NCBI RefSeq assembly: GCF_001654495.1
Contig: NZ_CP015849.1
Span: forward strand, 6,613,001-6,677,000
Direction of reading: 5' to 3'
DNA: 64,000 nucleotides
Source of the DNA: Streptomyces sp. SAT1
GTDB lineage: Bacteria > Actinomycetota > Actinomycetes > Streptomycetales > Streptomycetaceae
Positions 39,998 to 46,709 of this stretch are shown here, in pieces. How positions within the stretch are numbered: position 1 is the stretch's first letter; each line of letters begins with the position of its first letter. The notes beneath the pieces are model-generated. The model saw only the letters and a list, made by a program, of their open reading frames with translations, did no database searches and was not told the DNA's origin. The position numbers and the translations under genes are program-made.

Positions 39998-40351
39998 GTG
40001 ACACCGTCAGCGACCTCTGAGGAGATCAAGCCCGCGCCGCGGCCGCCGAGGTCCGGACCCGCCGGCGACGCCCGTCCGCCGGGCGGGGGCCCGCCCGCCG
40101 GCACCGGCGTCCGGCGGCTGACCGCCGTGGACGCCCGCATCCTGGAAGGCGTCGCGGTCGGCACCCCGACCGTCCGGCTGGCGGCATCGCTCTATCTGAG
40201 CCGGCAGGGCATCGAGTACCGCATCGGGCTGCTGATGCGCCAATTCCAGGCCGCGAACCGGTCCGCTCTGGTCTCCCGGGCGCACTCTCTCGGTGTGCTG
40301 AGCGTCGGGGCATGGCCACCCCGCGTCCTCCCGGAATTCCTTGAGCCCTAG
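39998..40351 (+). CDS. Small LuxR-type helix-turn-helix regulator
   Basis: A 117-residue protein: a proline/glycine-rich disordered N-terminus of about 40 residues, then a GerE/LuxR-like HTH (LTAVDARILEGVAVGTPT, LYLSRQGIEYRIG) and the ending VGAWPPRVLPEFLE. There is no receiver or NTPase domain. Short stand-alone HTH proteins of this kind are common next to Streptomyces polyketide genes, where they probably act as local activators; the target is unknown. GTG 39998 follows AAGGGGGA. Confidence 0.75.
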   Translation: MTPSATSEEIKPAPRPPRSGPAGDARPPGGGPPAGTGVRRLTAVDARILEGVAVGTPTVRLAASLYLSRQGIEYRIGLLMRQFQAANRSALVSRAHSLGVLSVGAWPPRVLPEFLEP

Positions 40352-40643
40352 AAGAGGCAGGGGATACCGTTCTCCGGCCTCCCTCCGTGAGATCCCTCCG
40401 GAGGAAAGGCTGAAAAAAAGTCACTTCCGGAAGCGGAAAACGCACTGCGCCGGTATGCTGCCGGATATTTTCCCAGACCTGGACATCGTATCGATATCGC
40501 GCGGCGCGACAGGTTGTCGAACGTCCGGCAGAACGCCGGATTCTGCGGCATTGTGCTGCCAGGTACACCTCCGCTGTGCTACACCTGGGCCGCACCATCG
40601 CCCCCTTCTTCCACGTCTTTCACGCCGATTCACAGGAGCTGTC
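40352..40643 (+). promoter_or_regulatory. 292-base gap upstream of the fumaryl transferase gene
   Basis: No supported coding sequence. It has an A-rich stretch around 40410-40440 and an inverted repeat CCAGGT (40559-40564) / ACCTGG (40583-40588) about 55 bases before the next start. It probably carries the promoter of the fumarate gene pair; no clear -10/-35 pair was seen. Confidence 0.35.
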
Positions 40644-41606
40644 ATGAGTCTGGGATATTTGTTCGGAGGCGGCGTCGGGACCGAGCCGCGGGGACTGGAA
40701 CTGCACCGGACCTACGAGGTCGTGCAGAGCTGGTACGAACAGGTCTCCGCGTGGACCGGGCTGACGGTCGGACAGATCCTGGAGGAAGACCTCCCGACCG
40801 CGCAGGAGGAGCGCCAGAGCGTCGGCACCGTCCGCGAAGCCGCTCTCGCGATCGGCATACACGACGTACTCGCCTCGTTCAATCTGCGTCCCGCGGCCAT
40901 CGGCGGCCTCAGCCTCGGCGCGATGACCGCCAGTTGTCTCGCCGGATCGCTGGGGCGACGGGAACTGTTCGAGATGCTGGCCGGCGCCCGCGACGCCCCG
41001 GAACCGCCCGCCGGGGACCCGGGGCAGGGGGTGGCCATAGCCTTCGGCCCCCTCGCCGACGGCGCCCCCGCCCACCCCGGGGAGAACGTCCCCGGCATCT
41101 ACCTGGCGGGCGACTTCGGCCCCACGGCCGACGGCACCCAGCGCATCATGATGCTCGCCGGCCACGCCGAGGCACTCGGCGCGCTCGCCGCCGAGGCCCC
41201 GCCGGGAACGGTCGTGCCGCTCCCCGGACGCACCATCGCCGTCCACACTCCGCTGCGCCGGCCCTACCGCGACTTCATGGCCCCGCGCATCGACGCGATC
41301 CCCTTCACCGACCCCGAGGTCCCTCTGCTGTCCTGCCTGGAGCCCAAGGTCCTGCGCACCGCGGCCGACGTCAGGGACCTCTTCCAGCGCAACTCCACGA
41401 ACCCGATCAGCCTGGTCGACGTCTACGCCGGGATGAAGGAGCAGGGCGTGCGGCTCGGGCTGGTGATGGGCCCCTCCATACCCGAGGGCATCCTCGCGTT
41501 CCCCTTCCCGGTGGTCCACATCGAGCAGCCCGAGCACATCGAGCAGGCCCTGACCACCGCCTACGACCTCGGCATCGACCTCTCCGGCGCCCCGGCCCGG
41601 TCATGA
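40644..41606 (+). CDS. Acyltransferase-fold fumaryl transferase (Orf2-like of bafilomycin clusters)
   Basis: A 320-residue FabD-type fold: GGLSLGAM with nucleophile Ser90, and later segments RTIAVHTPLRRPYRDFM and FQRNSTNPISLVDVY as in malonyl-CoA:ACP transacylases. The N-terminal FPGQGSQ oxyanion segment of true MATs is missing (LGYLFGGGVG instead), which argues against ordinary malonyl transfer. In Streptomyces lohii, Orf2 moves the fumaryl group from fumaryl-AMP to the C21 hydroxyl of bafilomycin A1. Position next to the adenylating enzyme supports that role here. ATG 40644 follows AGGAG; the stop overlaps the next start by 4 bases (ATGA), indicating coupling. Confidence 0.78.
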   Translation: MSLGYLFGGGVGTEPRGLELHRTYEVVQSWYEQVSAWTGLTVGQILEEDLPTAQEERQSVGTVREAALAIGIHDVLASFNLRPAAIGGLSLGAMTASCLAGSLGRRELFEMLAGARDAPEPPAGDPGQGVAIAFGPLADGAPAHPGENVPGIYLAGDFGPTADGTQRIMMLAGHAEALGALAAEAPPGTVVPLPGRTIAVHTPLRRPYRDFMAPRIDAIPFTDPEVPLLSCLEPKVLRTAADVRDLFQRNSTNPISLVDVYAGMKEQGVRLGLVMGPSIPEGILAFPFPVVHIEQPEHIEQALTTAYDLGIDLSGAPARS

Positions 41607-42682
41607 CCGCCGCCACCCGCGCCGACCCGGACGCCCAGATCGCGCGTTGGCTGGACACCGACCTCGACGAGTGGACCCGCGCCGTGGTCCGACGGCACTT
41701 CGACCCGGTGTCCGGCAGCCCCTACTGGCTCGGGCAGGCCCCCCGGCTGGGCTTCGACCCCCGCGACATCACCCGCTACGACCAGCTCGAAGCCTTCGGT
41801 CCGTTCCCGCTCGACCGGCTGCGCGAGGAGGACCCCGCGGACCTCGTCCCGCTGTCGGTGCCCAGACCGCTGGCCGGACGGATCTGGGACAGCGGAGGTA
41901 CCACCGGCACCCCCTGCCGGGTGTTCTACACCCCTGACATGCTGCTGCACCGGGCGATCTGGCGTCGCTGGTCCTTCGTGCGGGAAGGATTCGCACCGGG
42001 CCGCACCTGGCTGCAGGCCACCCCCACCGGACCGCATCTGATCGGGAACGGCGTCCGGGAGGTGTCCGAACTCCACGCCGGCCAGGTGTACGCCGTGGAC
42101 ATGGACCCCCGGTGGGTCAAGCGCCTCATCCGGGCGGGACGCCTGGCCGAGGTCAACGACTACACCCTGCACCTGCTGGAGCAGATCACCGACGTCGTCC
42201 GGCAGGGCCGGGTCCACTACCTCAACACCACACCGGCCCTCTTCCAGGCCCTCTGCCGGCACCGGCCCGAACTGGTCGCGGCCCTGGACGGCGTACGCCT
42301 GAGCGGCACCCAGATCAACGCCGACACGTACCGGACCTTCACCACCGCCCTGCGGGGCGGGATCTGCGGACTGACCTACGGCAACACCTTCGGCAACGCG
42401 GCCTGCCTGGACATCGAGCAGGACGGCGGGTTGATCAGCTACGTGCCGAACTATCCGCAGGTCACCATGGCGGTGGTCGACAAGGGCGACTTCTCGGCCC
42501 CGGTCGCCCCGGGCGCGGTCGGCCAGGTACGGCTCACCGTCCTCCACGAGGACCTCTTCCTCCCCAACATCCTGGAACGCGACCAGGCCCTGCGGCACCC
42601 GACCGACCACTGGCCCACCGACGGCGTCGCCAACGTCCGCCCCCTCCAGACCACCAACTCGTCCCCCGAGGGCCTCTACTGA
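41603..42682 (+). CDS. PaaK-like AMP-forming enzyme, fumarate adenylyltransferase (Orf3-like)
   Basis: A 359-residue protein of the phenylacetate-CoA ligase/coenzyme F390 synthetase branch of the ANL superfamily. It has the phosphate-binding loop DSGGTTGTPCRV near residue 95, and GLTYGNTFGNAA and PNYPQVTMAVVDKGD further on. It is short; the usual C-terminal ANL subdomain is small or absent, as expected for an enzyme that stops at the acyl-AMP. In S. lohii, Orf3 adenylates fumarate and passes fumaryl-AMP to Orf2. Translational coupling to the acyltransferase supports the same two-step fumarylation. Substrate is inferred, not read from residues. Confidence 0.8.
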   Translation: MTAATRADPDAQIARWLDTDLDEWTRAVVRRHFDPVSGSPYWLGQAPRLGFDPRDITRYDQLEAFGPFPLDRLREEDPADLVPLSVPRPLAGRIWDSGGTTGTPCRVFYTPDMLLHRAIWRRWSFVREGFAPGRTWLQATPTGPHLIGNGVREVSELHAGQVYAVDMDPRWVKRLIRAGRLAEVNDYTLHLLEQITDVVRQGRVHYLNTTPALFQALCRHRPELVAALDGVRLSGTQINADTYRTFTTALRGGICGLTYGNTFGNAACLDIEQDGGLISYVPNYPQVTMAVVDKGDFSAPVAPGAVGQVRLTVLHEDLFLPNILERDQALRHPTDHWPTDGVANVRPLQTTNSSPEGLY

Positions 42683-42689
42683 ACTGAAG

Positions 42690-42768
42690 TGCGACTCGTT
42701 GTAGGCTGGGAAAGCAGCCCTTGACCTGCGTATAAGCAGGCAGGGAGCCTACTAGTGGGAGTGCTCCG
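42690..42768 (+). promoter_or_regulatory. Structured leader upstream of panD (candidate cis-regulatory RNA)
   Basis: Several perfect inverted repeats overlap. Hairpin 1: GGCTG 42704-42708 / CAGCC 42715-42719. Hairpin 2: CCTGC 42725-42729 / GCAGG 42736-42740. Long-range pair: GTAGGCT 42701-42707 / AGCCTAC 42746-42752, which cannot form together with hairpin 1. Hairpin 3: GGAGC 42744-42748 / GCTCC 42763-42767, which would hold the ribosome site GGGAG (42757-42761) in its loop. Mutually exclusive pairings ending at the ribosome site are typical of translational control, but transcription of this segment is not shown. Confidence 0.4.
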
Positions 42769-43188
42769 ATGTTGCGCACCATGTTCAAGTCCAAGATTCA
42801 CCGTGCCACCGTGACCCACGCCGACCTGCACTACGTGGGATCGGTGACCATCGACGCGGATCTGCTGGACGCCGCCGACCTGCTGCCCGGGGAACTGGTG
42901 CACATCGTCGACATCACCAACGGCGCCCGGCTGGAGACGTATGTCATCGAGGGGGAGCGCGGGTCGGGTGTCATCGGGATCAACGGGGCCGCGGCGCACC
43001 TCGTGCACCCCGGCGACCTGGTGATCCTCATCAGCTACGCGCAGGTCACCGATGCCGAGGCGCGGGCCCTGGAGCCGCGTGTGGTGCATGTGGACGCGGA
43101 CAACCGCATCGTGGAGCTGGGCACCGACCCGTCCGCGCCGGTGCCGGGTTCGGACCAGGAGCGCAGCCCCCGGTCCGTGCCGGCCTGA
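42769..43188 (+). CDS. panD: Aspartate 1-decarboxylase (pyruvoyl type)
   Basis: A 139-residue protein that makes beta-alanine from aspartate for pantothenate and CoA. The self-cleavage site Gly24-Ser25 (HYVGSVTID) generates the pyruvoyl group, and ITNGARLETYVIEG and GINGAAAHL are the conserved PanD segments. ATG 42769 follows GGGAG with 7-base spacing. No other pantothenate gene is nearby. The gene lies 86 bases after the fumarate-activating gene, in the same direction. It could be the chromosomal panD next to the cluster border, or a cluster member boosting phosphopantetheine supply. Confidence 0.96.
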   Translation: MLRTMFKSKIHRATVTHADLHYVGSVTIDADLLDAADLLPGELVHIVDITNGARLETYVIEGERGSGVIGINGAAAHLVHPGDLVILISYAQVTDAEARALEPRVVHVDADNRIVELGTDPSAPVPGSDQERSPRSVPA

Positions 43189-43264
43189 TCCGCGGGCACG
43201 GCAGGGACGGCGGGACGGCGGAGGCGGACCGCACGGCGGCAGCAACACGACGAGGAGCGGGCCG

Positions 43265-43609
43265 GTGAGCGACATCGAGATCCGCGACGACCGGCCGGCC
43301 GGGCGGCTGGAGGCCGTCTCGGGCGGTGAGGTGGTCGGCCGGGTCGAGTACTTCGTCCTCGACCCGCCCGACCGTGCTCTCGTCCCCGTCCACACGATCG
43401 TGGAACCGGCCCACGAGGGCCGGGGCATCGCCGGTTCCCTGGCGCGCGAGCTGTACGCCGTCGCCCGGCGCGAGGGTGCCTCCGTCGTCCCGTTGTGCCC
43501 CTACGTCTCCGGCTGGGCCGCCCGCCACCAGGACGAGGCCCCGGCGCCCGGTGCCGCGCTGACCGGGGCCGCCGAGAAGTGGCTCGCCGCGCACCCGGAG
43601 CGGTTCTGA
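43265..43609 (+). CDS. Small GNAT-fold acetyltransferase (YjdJ type)
   Basis: A 114-residue protein with the compact GNAT core: VVGRVEYFVLD, then the acetyl-CoA loop VEPAHEGRGIAGSLARELY, then VVPLCPYVSGW and a terminal amphipathic helix. This is the minimal N-acetyltransferase family with CPYV near the C-terminus. The substrate is unknown. GTG 43265 has GAGGAG upstream. The next gene's likely start lies inside its last codons. Confidence 0.85.
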   Translation: MSDIEIRDDRPAGRLEAVSGGEVVGRVEYFVLDPPDRALVPVHTIVEPAHEGRGIAGSLARELYAVARREGASVVPLCPYVSGWAARHQDEAPAPGAALTGAAEKWLAAHPERF

Positions 43610-44376
43610 GCGGGGGCGGGGCACGCGTCGCGCCGGGCGCCCCACCGCTGCTCGCCCTGCTGCACACCTCGCCCGTGCATGTCCCGGTCTTCGAGGCGCT
43701 GCGCGACGCGGACCACCCTGGCCTGCGGCTGCGGCACTTCGTCGACGAGGATCTGCTGCGCAGGGCGCGCGAGGACGGCCCGGACGCGGTCGCGGACGAC
43801 GTGGCGGCGGTGCTGGACCGGGCCGCCGCCGAGGGCGCGGGCGCGCTGCTGTGCACCTGCTCCACCCTCGGCGCCGTGGCGGAGCGGGCCGCGTCGGCCG
43901 GGGCGGCCGGGGCGGTCAGGACGGGCGGATACGGGCGACCGCCGGTCCTGCGCGTCGACCGGCCGATGGCGGCGGCCGCCGTGGCCGCCGGTCCACGGGT
44001 GGTGGTCGTGGCCGCCCTGGAGAGCACCCTCGCCCCGACCACCGCGCTCCTGGCGGAGGAGGCCGTGCGCGCCGGGCGGCGCGTCACCGTCCGCCCGCTG
44101 TTCGTCCCCGGCGCGTGGGCGCTCTTCGAGGCCGGGGACACCGAGGGATACGTGCGGGAGATCGCGACGGCCGCCGGCTCGGTCCCGGCGGCGGACGCCG
44201 ACGCGGTCGTCCTCGCCCAGGCGTCCATGGCCGCGGCCGTGGACCTGGTGACGGCATCCGTGCCGGTCCTGGCCGGCCCGCGGCCAGGACTCGCCGCGGC
44301 GGCCCGCGCGGCGGCACTCGCCGCGCCGTACACGCCGCACACGCGGCGGGCGGGCCACGGCGGTACGGCTCGGTAG
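43579..44376 (+). CDS. Asp/Glu racemase-superfamily protein with a single catalytic-type cysteine
   Basis: About 265 residues if the GTG at 43579 is used; this overlaps the GNAT gene by 31 bases. A later CTG at 43606 is possible, so the start is uncertain. The fold signatures are LLHTSPVHVPVFEAL, ALLCTCSTLGAV (first active-site cysteine region) and ADAVVLAQASMAAAV, where two-cysteine racemases have the second cysteine. With Ala/Ser there, a two-base racemisation is unlikely. The superfamily also includes arylmalonate decarboxylases and maleate isomerases. Substrate unknown. Confidence 0.7.
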   Translation: MARRAPGAVLSGGGARVAPGAPPLLALLHTSPVHVPVFEALRDADHPGLRLRHFVDEDLLRRAREDGPDAVADDVAAVLDRAAAEGAGALLCTCSTLGAVAERAASAGAAGAVRTGGYGRPPVLRVDRPMAAAAVAAGPRVVVVAALESTLAPTTALLAEEAVRAGRRVTVRPLFVPGAWALFEAGDTEGYVREIATAAGSVPAADADAVVLAQASMAAAVDLVTASVPVLAGPRPGLAAAARAAALAAPYTPHTRRAGHGGTAR

Positions 44377-44532
44377 GGGTGGCGGTAGCGGACGCGGGCG
44401 TGAGTGCGGGCGTGGGCGCGCAGGCGGTGCGGGCGCGGCCGTCCGGGGCGTCGTCGCCGTGCCGCGGGTGACTGGCCGCGCGGGGGTCGGGTAGCCGGGG
44501 GAGTAGTCCAGCAGCCGACGCCGGAGGACGTC

Positions 44533-44847
44533 ATGACGAACCCGTACCCCGATCCCGTACCGCCGCCGCCCACGCCCGGACCCACCCCCGGGCCGGATCC
44601 CGCTCCGGGGCCGCCCGCGCCCGGACCCGACCCGCAGCCCCCGGACCCGGCGCCCGCGCCCGAGCCGCCGCCGGTTCCGGGACCGCCACCCGGTCCCGGC
44701 CCGACACCTCCGGGCCCGACCCCGCCGGGACCTCCGCCCCCGGGACCGCAGCCCCCGGGCCCGGTGCCGCCGGAGCCCTCGCCGTCGCCGATCCCGCCGG
44801 GCCCTGAACCCGTCCCGAACCCCGAGCCGGGGCCACCGCTGTCCTGA
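44533..44847 (+). CDS. Proline-rich low-complexity small protein
   Basis: A 104-residue protein made almost only of Pro, Gly, Glu/Asp, Ala and Ser in PGP/PPG/PEP patterns, with no signal peptide or membrane segment. ATG 44533 is preceded by GGAGGAC, so translation is plausible. No function can be assigned. The strong terminator just after the stop supports it being a real transcription unit. Confidence 0.6.
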   Translation: MTNPYPDPVPPPPTPGPTPGPDPAPGPPAPGPDPQPPDPAPAPEPPPVPGPPPGPGPTPPGPTPPGPPPPGPQPPGPVPPEPSPSPIPPGPEPVPNPEPGPPLS

Positions 44848-44849
44848 GG

Positions 44850-44893
44850 GGCGCCCGCCTCCGCGGTGTGCGGGGCGCGCGGAGGCGGGCGCC
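44850..44893. terminator. Bidirectional terminator, 16-bp perfect stem
   Basis: GGCGCCCGCCTCCGCG (44850-44865) pairs perfectly with CGCGGAGGCGGGCGCC (44878-44893) across a 12-base loop. It lies between the convergent proline-rich gene and gnd. Confidence 0.85.
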
Positions 44894-44904
44894 GCGAGGA
44901 CGTC

Positions 44905-46344
44905 CTACGCCGTGACCTCCGAGCGGTCCCCGCCCCACAGCGTGTGGAAGGTGCCGTCGCGGTCCACCCGCCGGTAGGTGTGCGCGCCGAAGAAGTCGCG
45001 CTGCCCCTGGGTGAGGGCGGCCGGCAGGCGCGGGGCGCGCAGGGCGTCGTAGTACGCCAGGGCCGCCGCGAAGCCCGGCGTGGGCACGCCCTGGCGGGTC
45101 GCGGCGACCAGGACCTCGCGCCAGTCGTCCTGGGCGGCGGCGATCTCCTGGGCGAAGGTGTCGTCGGACAGCAGGCTCGGCAGGTCGGGGCGGGCGTCGT
45201 AGGCGGCCCGGATGCGGTCGAGGAAGGCCGCGCGGATGATGCAGCCGCCGCGCCAGATGGCGGAGACCGCGCCGAGGTCGATGTCCCAGCCGTACTCCTC
45301 GCCGCCCGCCGCGATCTCGTGGAAGCCCTGCGTGTACGACACGATCTTGGAGGCGTACAGCGCCTGTTCCACCCGGTCGGCGAAGGCCGCCGCCTCCGAC
45401 TCGGACAGCGGGGACGCCTTCGGGCCCGCCAGGTGGCGCGAGGCCTCCCGCAGCGCCGCGTGTCCGGACAGGGACCGGGCGAAGACCGCCTCGGCGATGC
45501 CCGACACCGGCACCCCGAGGTCGAGCGCGATCTGCACCGTCCAGCGGCCGGTGCCCTTCTGCTCGGCCTGGTCCACCACCACGTCCACGAACGGCTCGCC
45601 CGTGGCCGCGTCCACGTGGGCCAGCACCTCCGCCGTGATCTCGATCAGGTACGAGTCCAGCCGGCCGGTGTTCCAGGTGCGGAAGATCTCCGCGATCTGG
45701 GCGGGGGAGTATCCGGCGACGTCGCGCAGCAACTGGTACGCCTCGCCGATCAGCTGCATGTCGGCGTACTCGATGCCGTTGTGCACCATCTTCACGAAGT
45801 GGCCCGCGCCGTCCGGACCGATGTGCGTGACACACGGCGCGCCGTCGGCCGCCTTGGCGGAGATCTTCTCCAGCATCGGGCCGAGCGACTTGTACGACTC
45901 GGCCGAGCCGCCCGGCATGATGCTCGGGCCGTGCAGCGCGCCCTCCTCGCCGCCGGAGATGCCGGTGCCGACGAAGTGGATGCCCTGCTCGCGCAGCTCC
46001 CGCTCGCGGCGCCGGGTGTCCGCGAAGTGCGCGTTGCCACCGTCGATGATCATGTCGCCGGGCTCCAGCAGCGGCGCGAACTCCTTGATCACGGCGTCGG
46101 TCGGCTCCCCGGCCTTGACCATGACGACCAGACGGCGCGGGCGCTCCAGGGCCGCCACGAACTCCTCCGCGGTCTCGGCCGGGACGAAGTCGCCCTCCTT
46201 CCCGAACTCCTCCACCAGCGACCTCGTCCGTGCCGCCGTGCGGTTGTGCACGGCGACCGTGTAGCCGTTGCGCGCGAAGTTCCGGGCGAGGTTGCGGCCC
46301 ATGACCGCGAGTCCGGTGACGCCGATCTGGGCTGTAGTGCTCAT
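44905..46344 (-). CDS. gnd: 6-phosphogluconate dehydrogenase, decarboxylating
   Basis: A 479-residue enzyme of the oxidative pentose phosphate pathway, converting 6-phosphogluconate to ribulose 5-phosphate with NADPH formation. Visible landmarks are the N-terminal dinucleotide motif IGVTGLAVMGRNLA, VMVKAGEPTD, the signature IIDGGNAHF, catalytic GHFVKMVHNGIEY, and the C-terminal GAHTYRRVDR. Length matches the family exactly. The start codon at 46344 follows AGGAG. It could raise NADPH for polyketide reduction, but nothing links its regulation to the cluster. Confidence 0.97.
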   Translation of the reverse strand: MSTTAQIGVTGLAVMGRNLARNFARNGYTVAVHNRTAARTRSLVEEFGKEGDFVPAETAEEFVAALERPRRLVVMVKAGEPTDAVIKEFAPLLEPGDMIIDGGNAHFADTRRRERELREQGIHFVGTGISGGEEGALHGPSIMPGGSAESYKSLGPMLEKISAKAADGAPCVTHIGPDGAGHFVKMVHNGIEYADMQLIGEAYQLLRDVAGYSPAQIAEIFRTWNTGRLDSYLIEITAEVLAHVDAATGEPFVDVVVDQAEQKGTGRWTVQIALDLGVPVSGIAEAVFARSLSGHAALREASRHLAGPKASPLSESEAAAFADRVEQALYASKIVSYTQGFHEIAAGGEEYGWDIDLGAVSAIWRGGCIIRAAFLDRIRAAYDARPDLPSLLSDDTFAQEIAAAQDDWREVLVAATRQGVPTPGFAAALAYYDALRAPRLPAALTQGQRDFFGAHTYRRVDRDGTFHTLWGGDRSEVTA

Positions 46345-46709
46345 ACCGCCTGCTCCTCAAAGATCCGGTGGATCACTGGGTCCTGTCGTCCGTAGGTGGT
46401 GCCGTGGTGCCGGGGGTGCGGTGACTTCCGTGCGCGGTCGTCCGGTGGGCGATGATGCCCCGGCGCGGTGGTCTCGTGGTGCAGCCGTGCTCGTCGGGGC
46501 GCCCGCGCCGTGTGACCATCCTCGCGTGACGGTACGCGGGCCGCACATCCGTCTCATCGGCCGCTCCTTCCTCTTCCGGCCCCTTCTGGTTCTGGTGCGC
46601 GGGGGGCGGCGGCGACGCGGGACGGCAGGAGGCCGATTGCCGTCTTGTCATGGCTCGTTCGCGGCGTTTACTTTTGCCGCTCCTGACGCATGGCGAGGGG
46701 ACTTCGGAC
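46345..46709. promoter_or_regulatory. Divergent 365-base region between gnd and the Rpf/M23 gene
   Basis: No supported gene. The best + strand promoter candidate is TTGTCA (46645-46650), 18 bases, TACTTT (46669-46674), which would start transcription about 30 bases before the next gene's ATG. Rpf-type genes in Streptomyces are often under c-di-AMP (ydaO) riboswitches; I did not recognise that motif here. Confidence 0.45.

Noticed and set aside
42701..42768. tRNA-like or attachment-site sequence at the cluster border
   Set aside because: The stems do not form a cloverleaf, no anticodon stem or CCA region fits, no integrase is nearby and no second copy was noticed in the window.
46345..46709. 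c-di-AMP (ydaO) riboswitch before the Rpf/M23 gene
   Set aside because: Expected from family knowledge, but the conserved core could not be recognised in this leader by eye.
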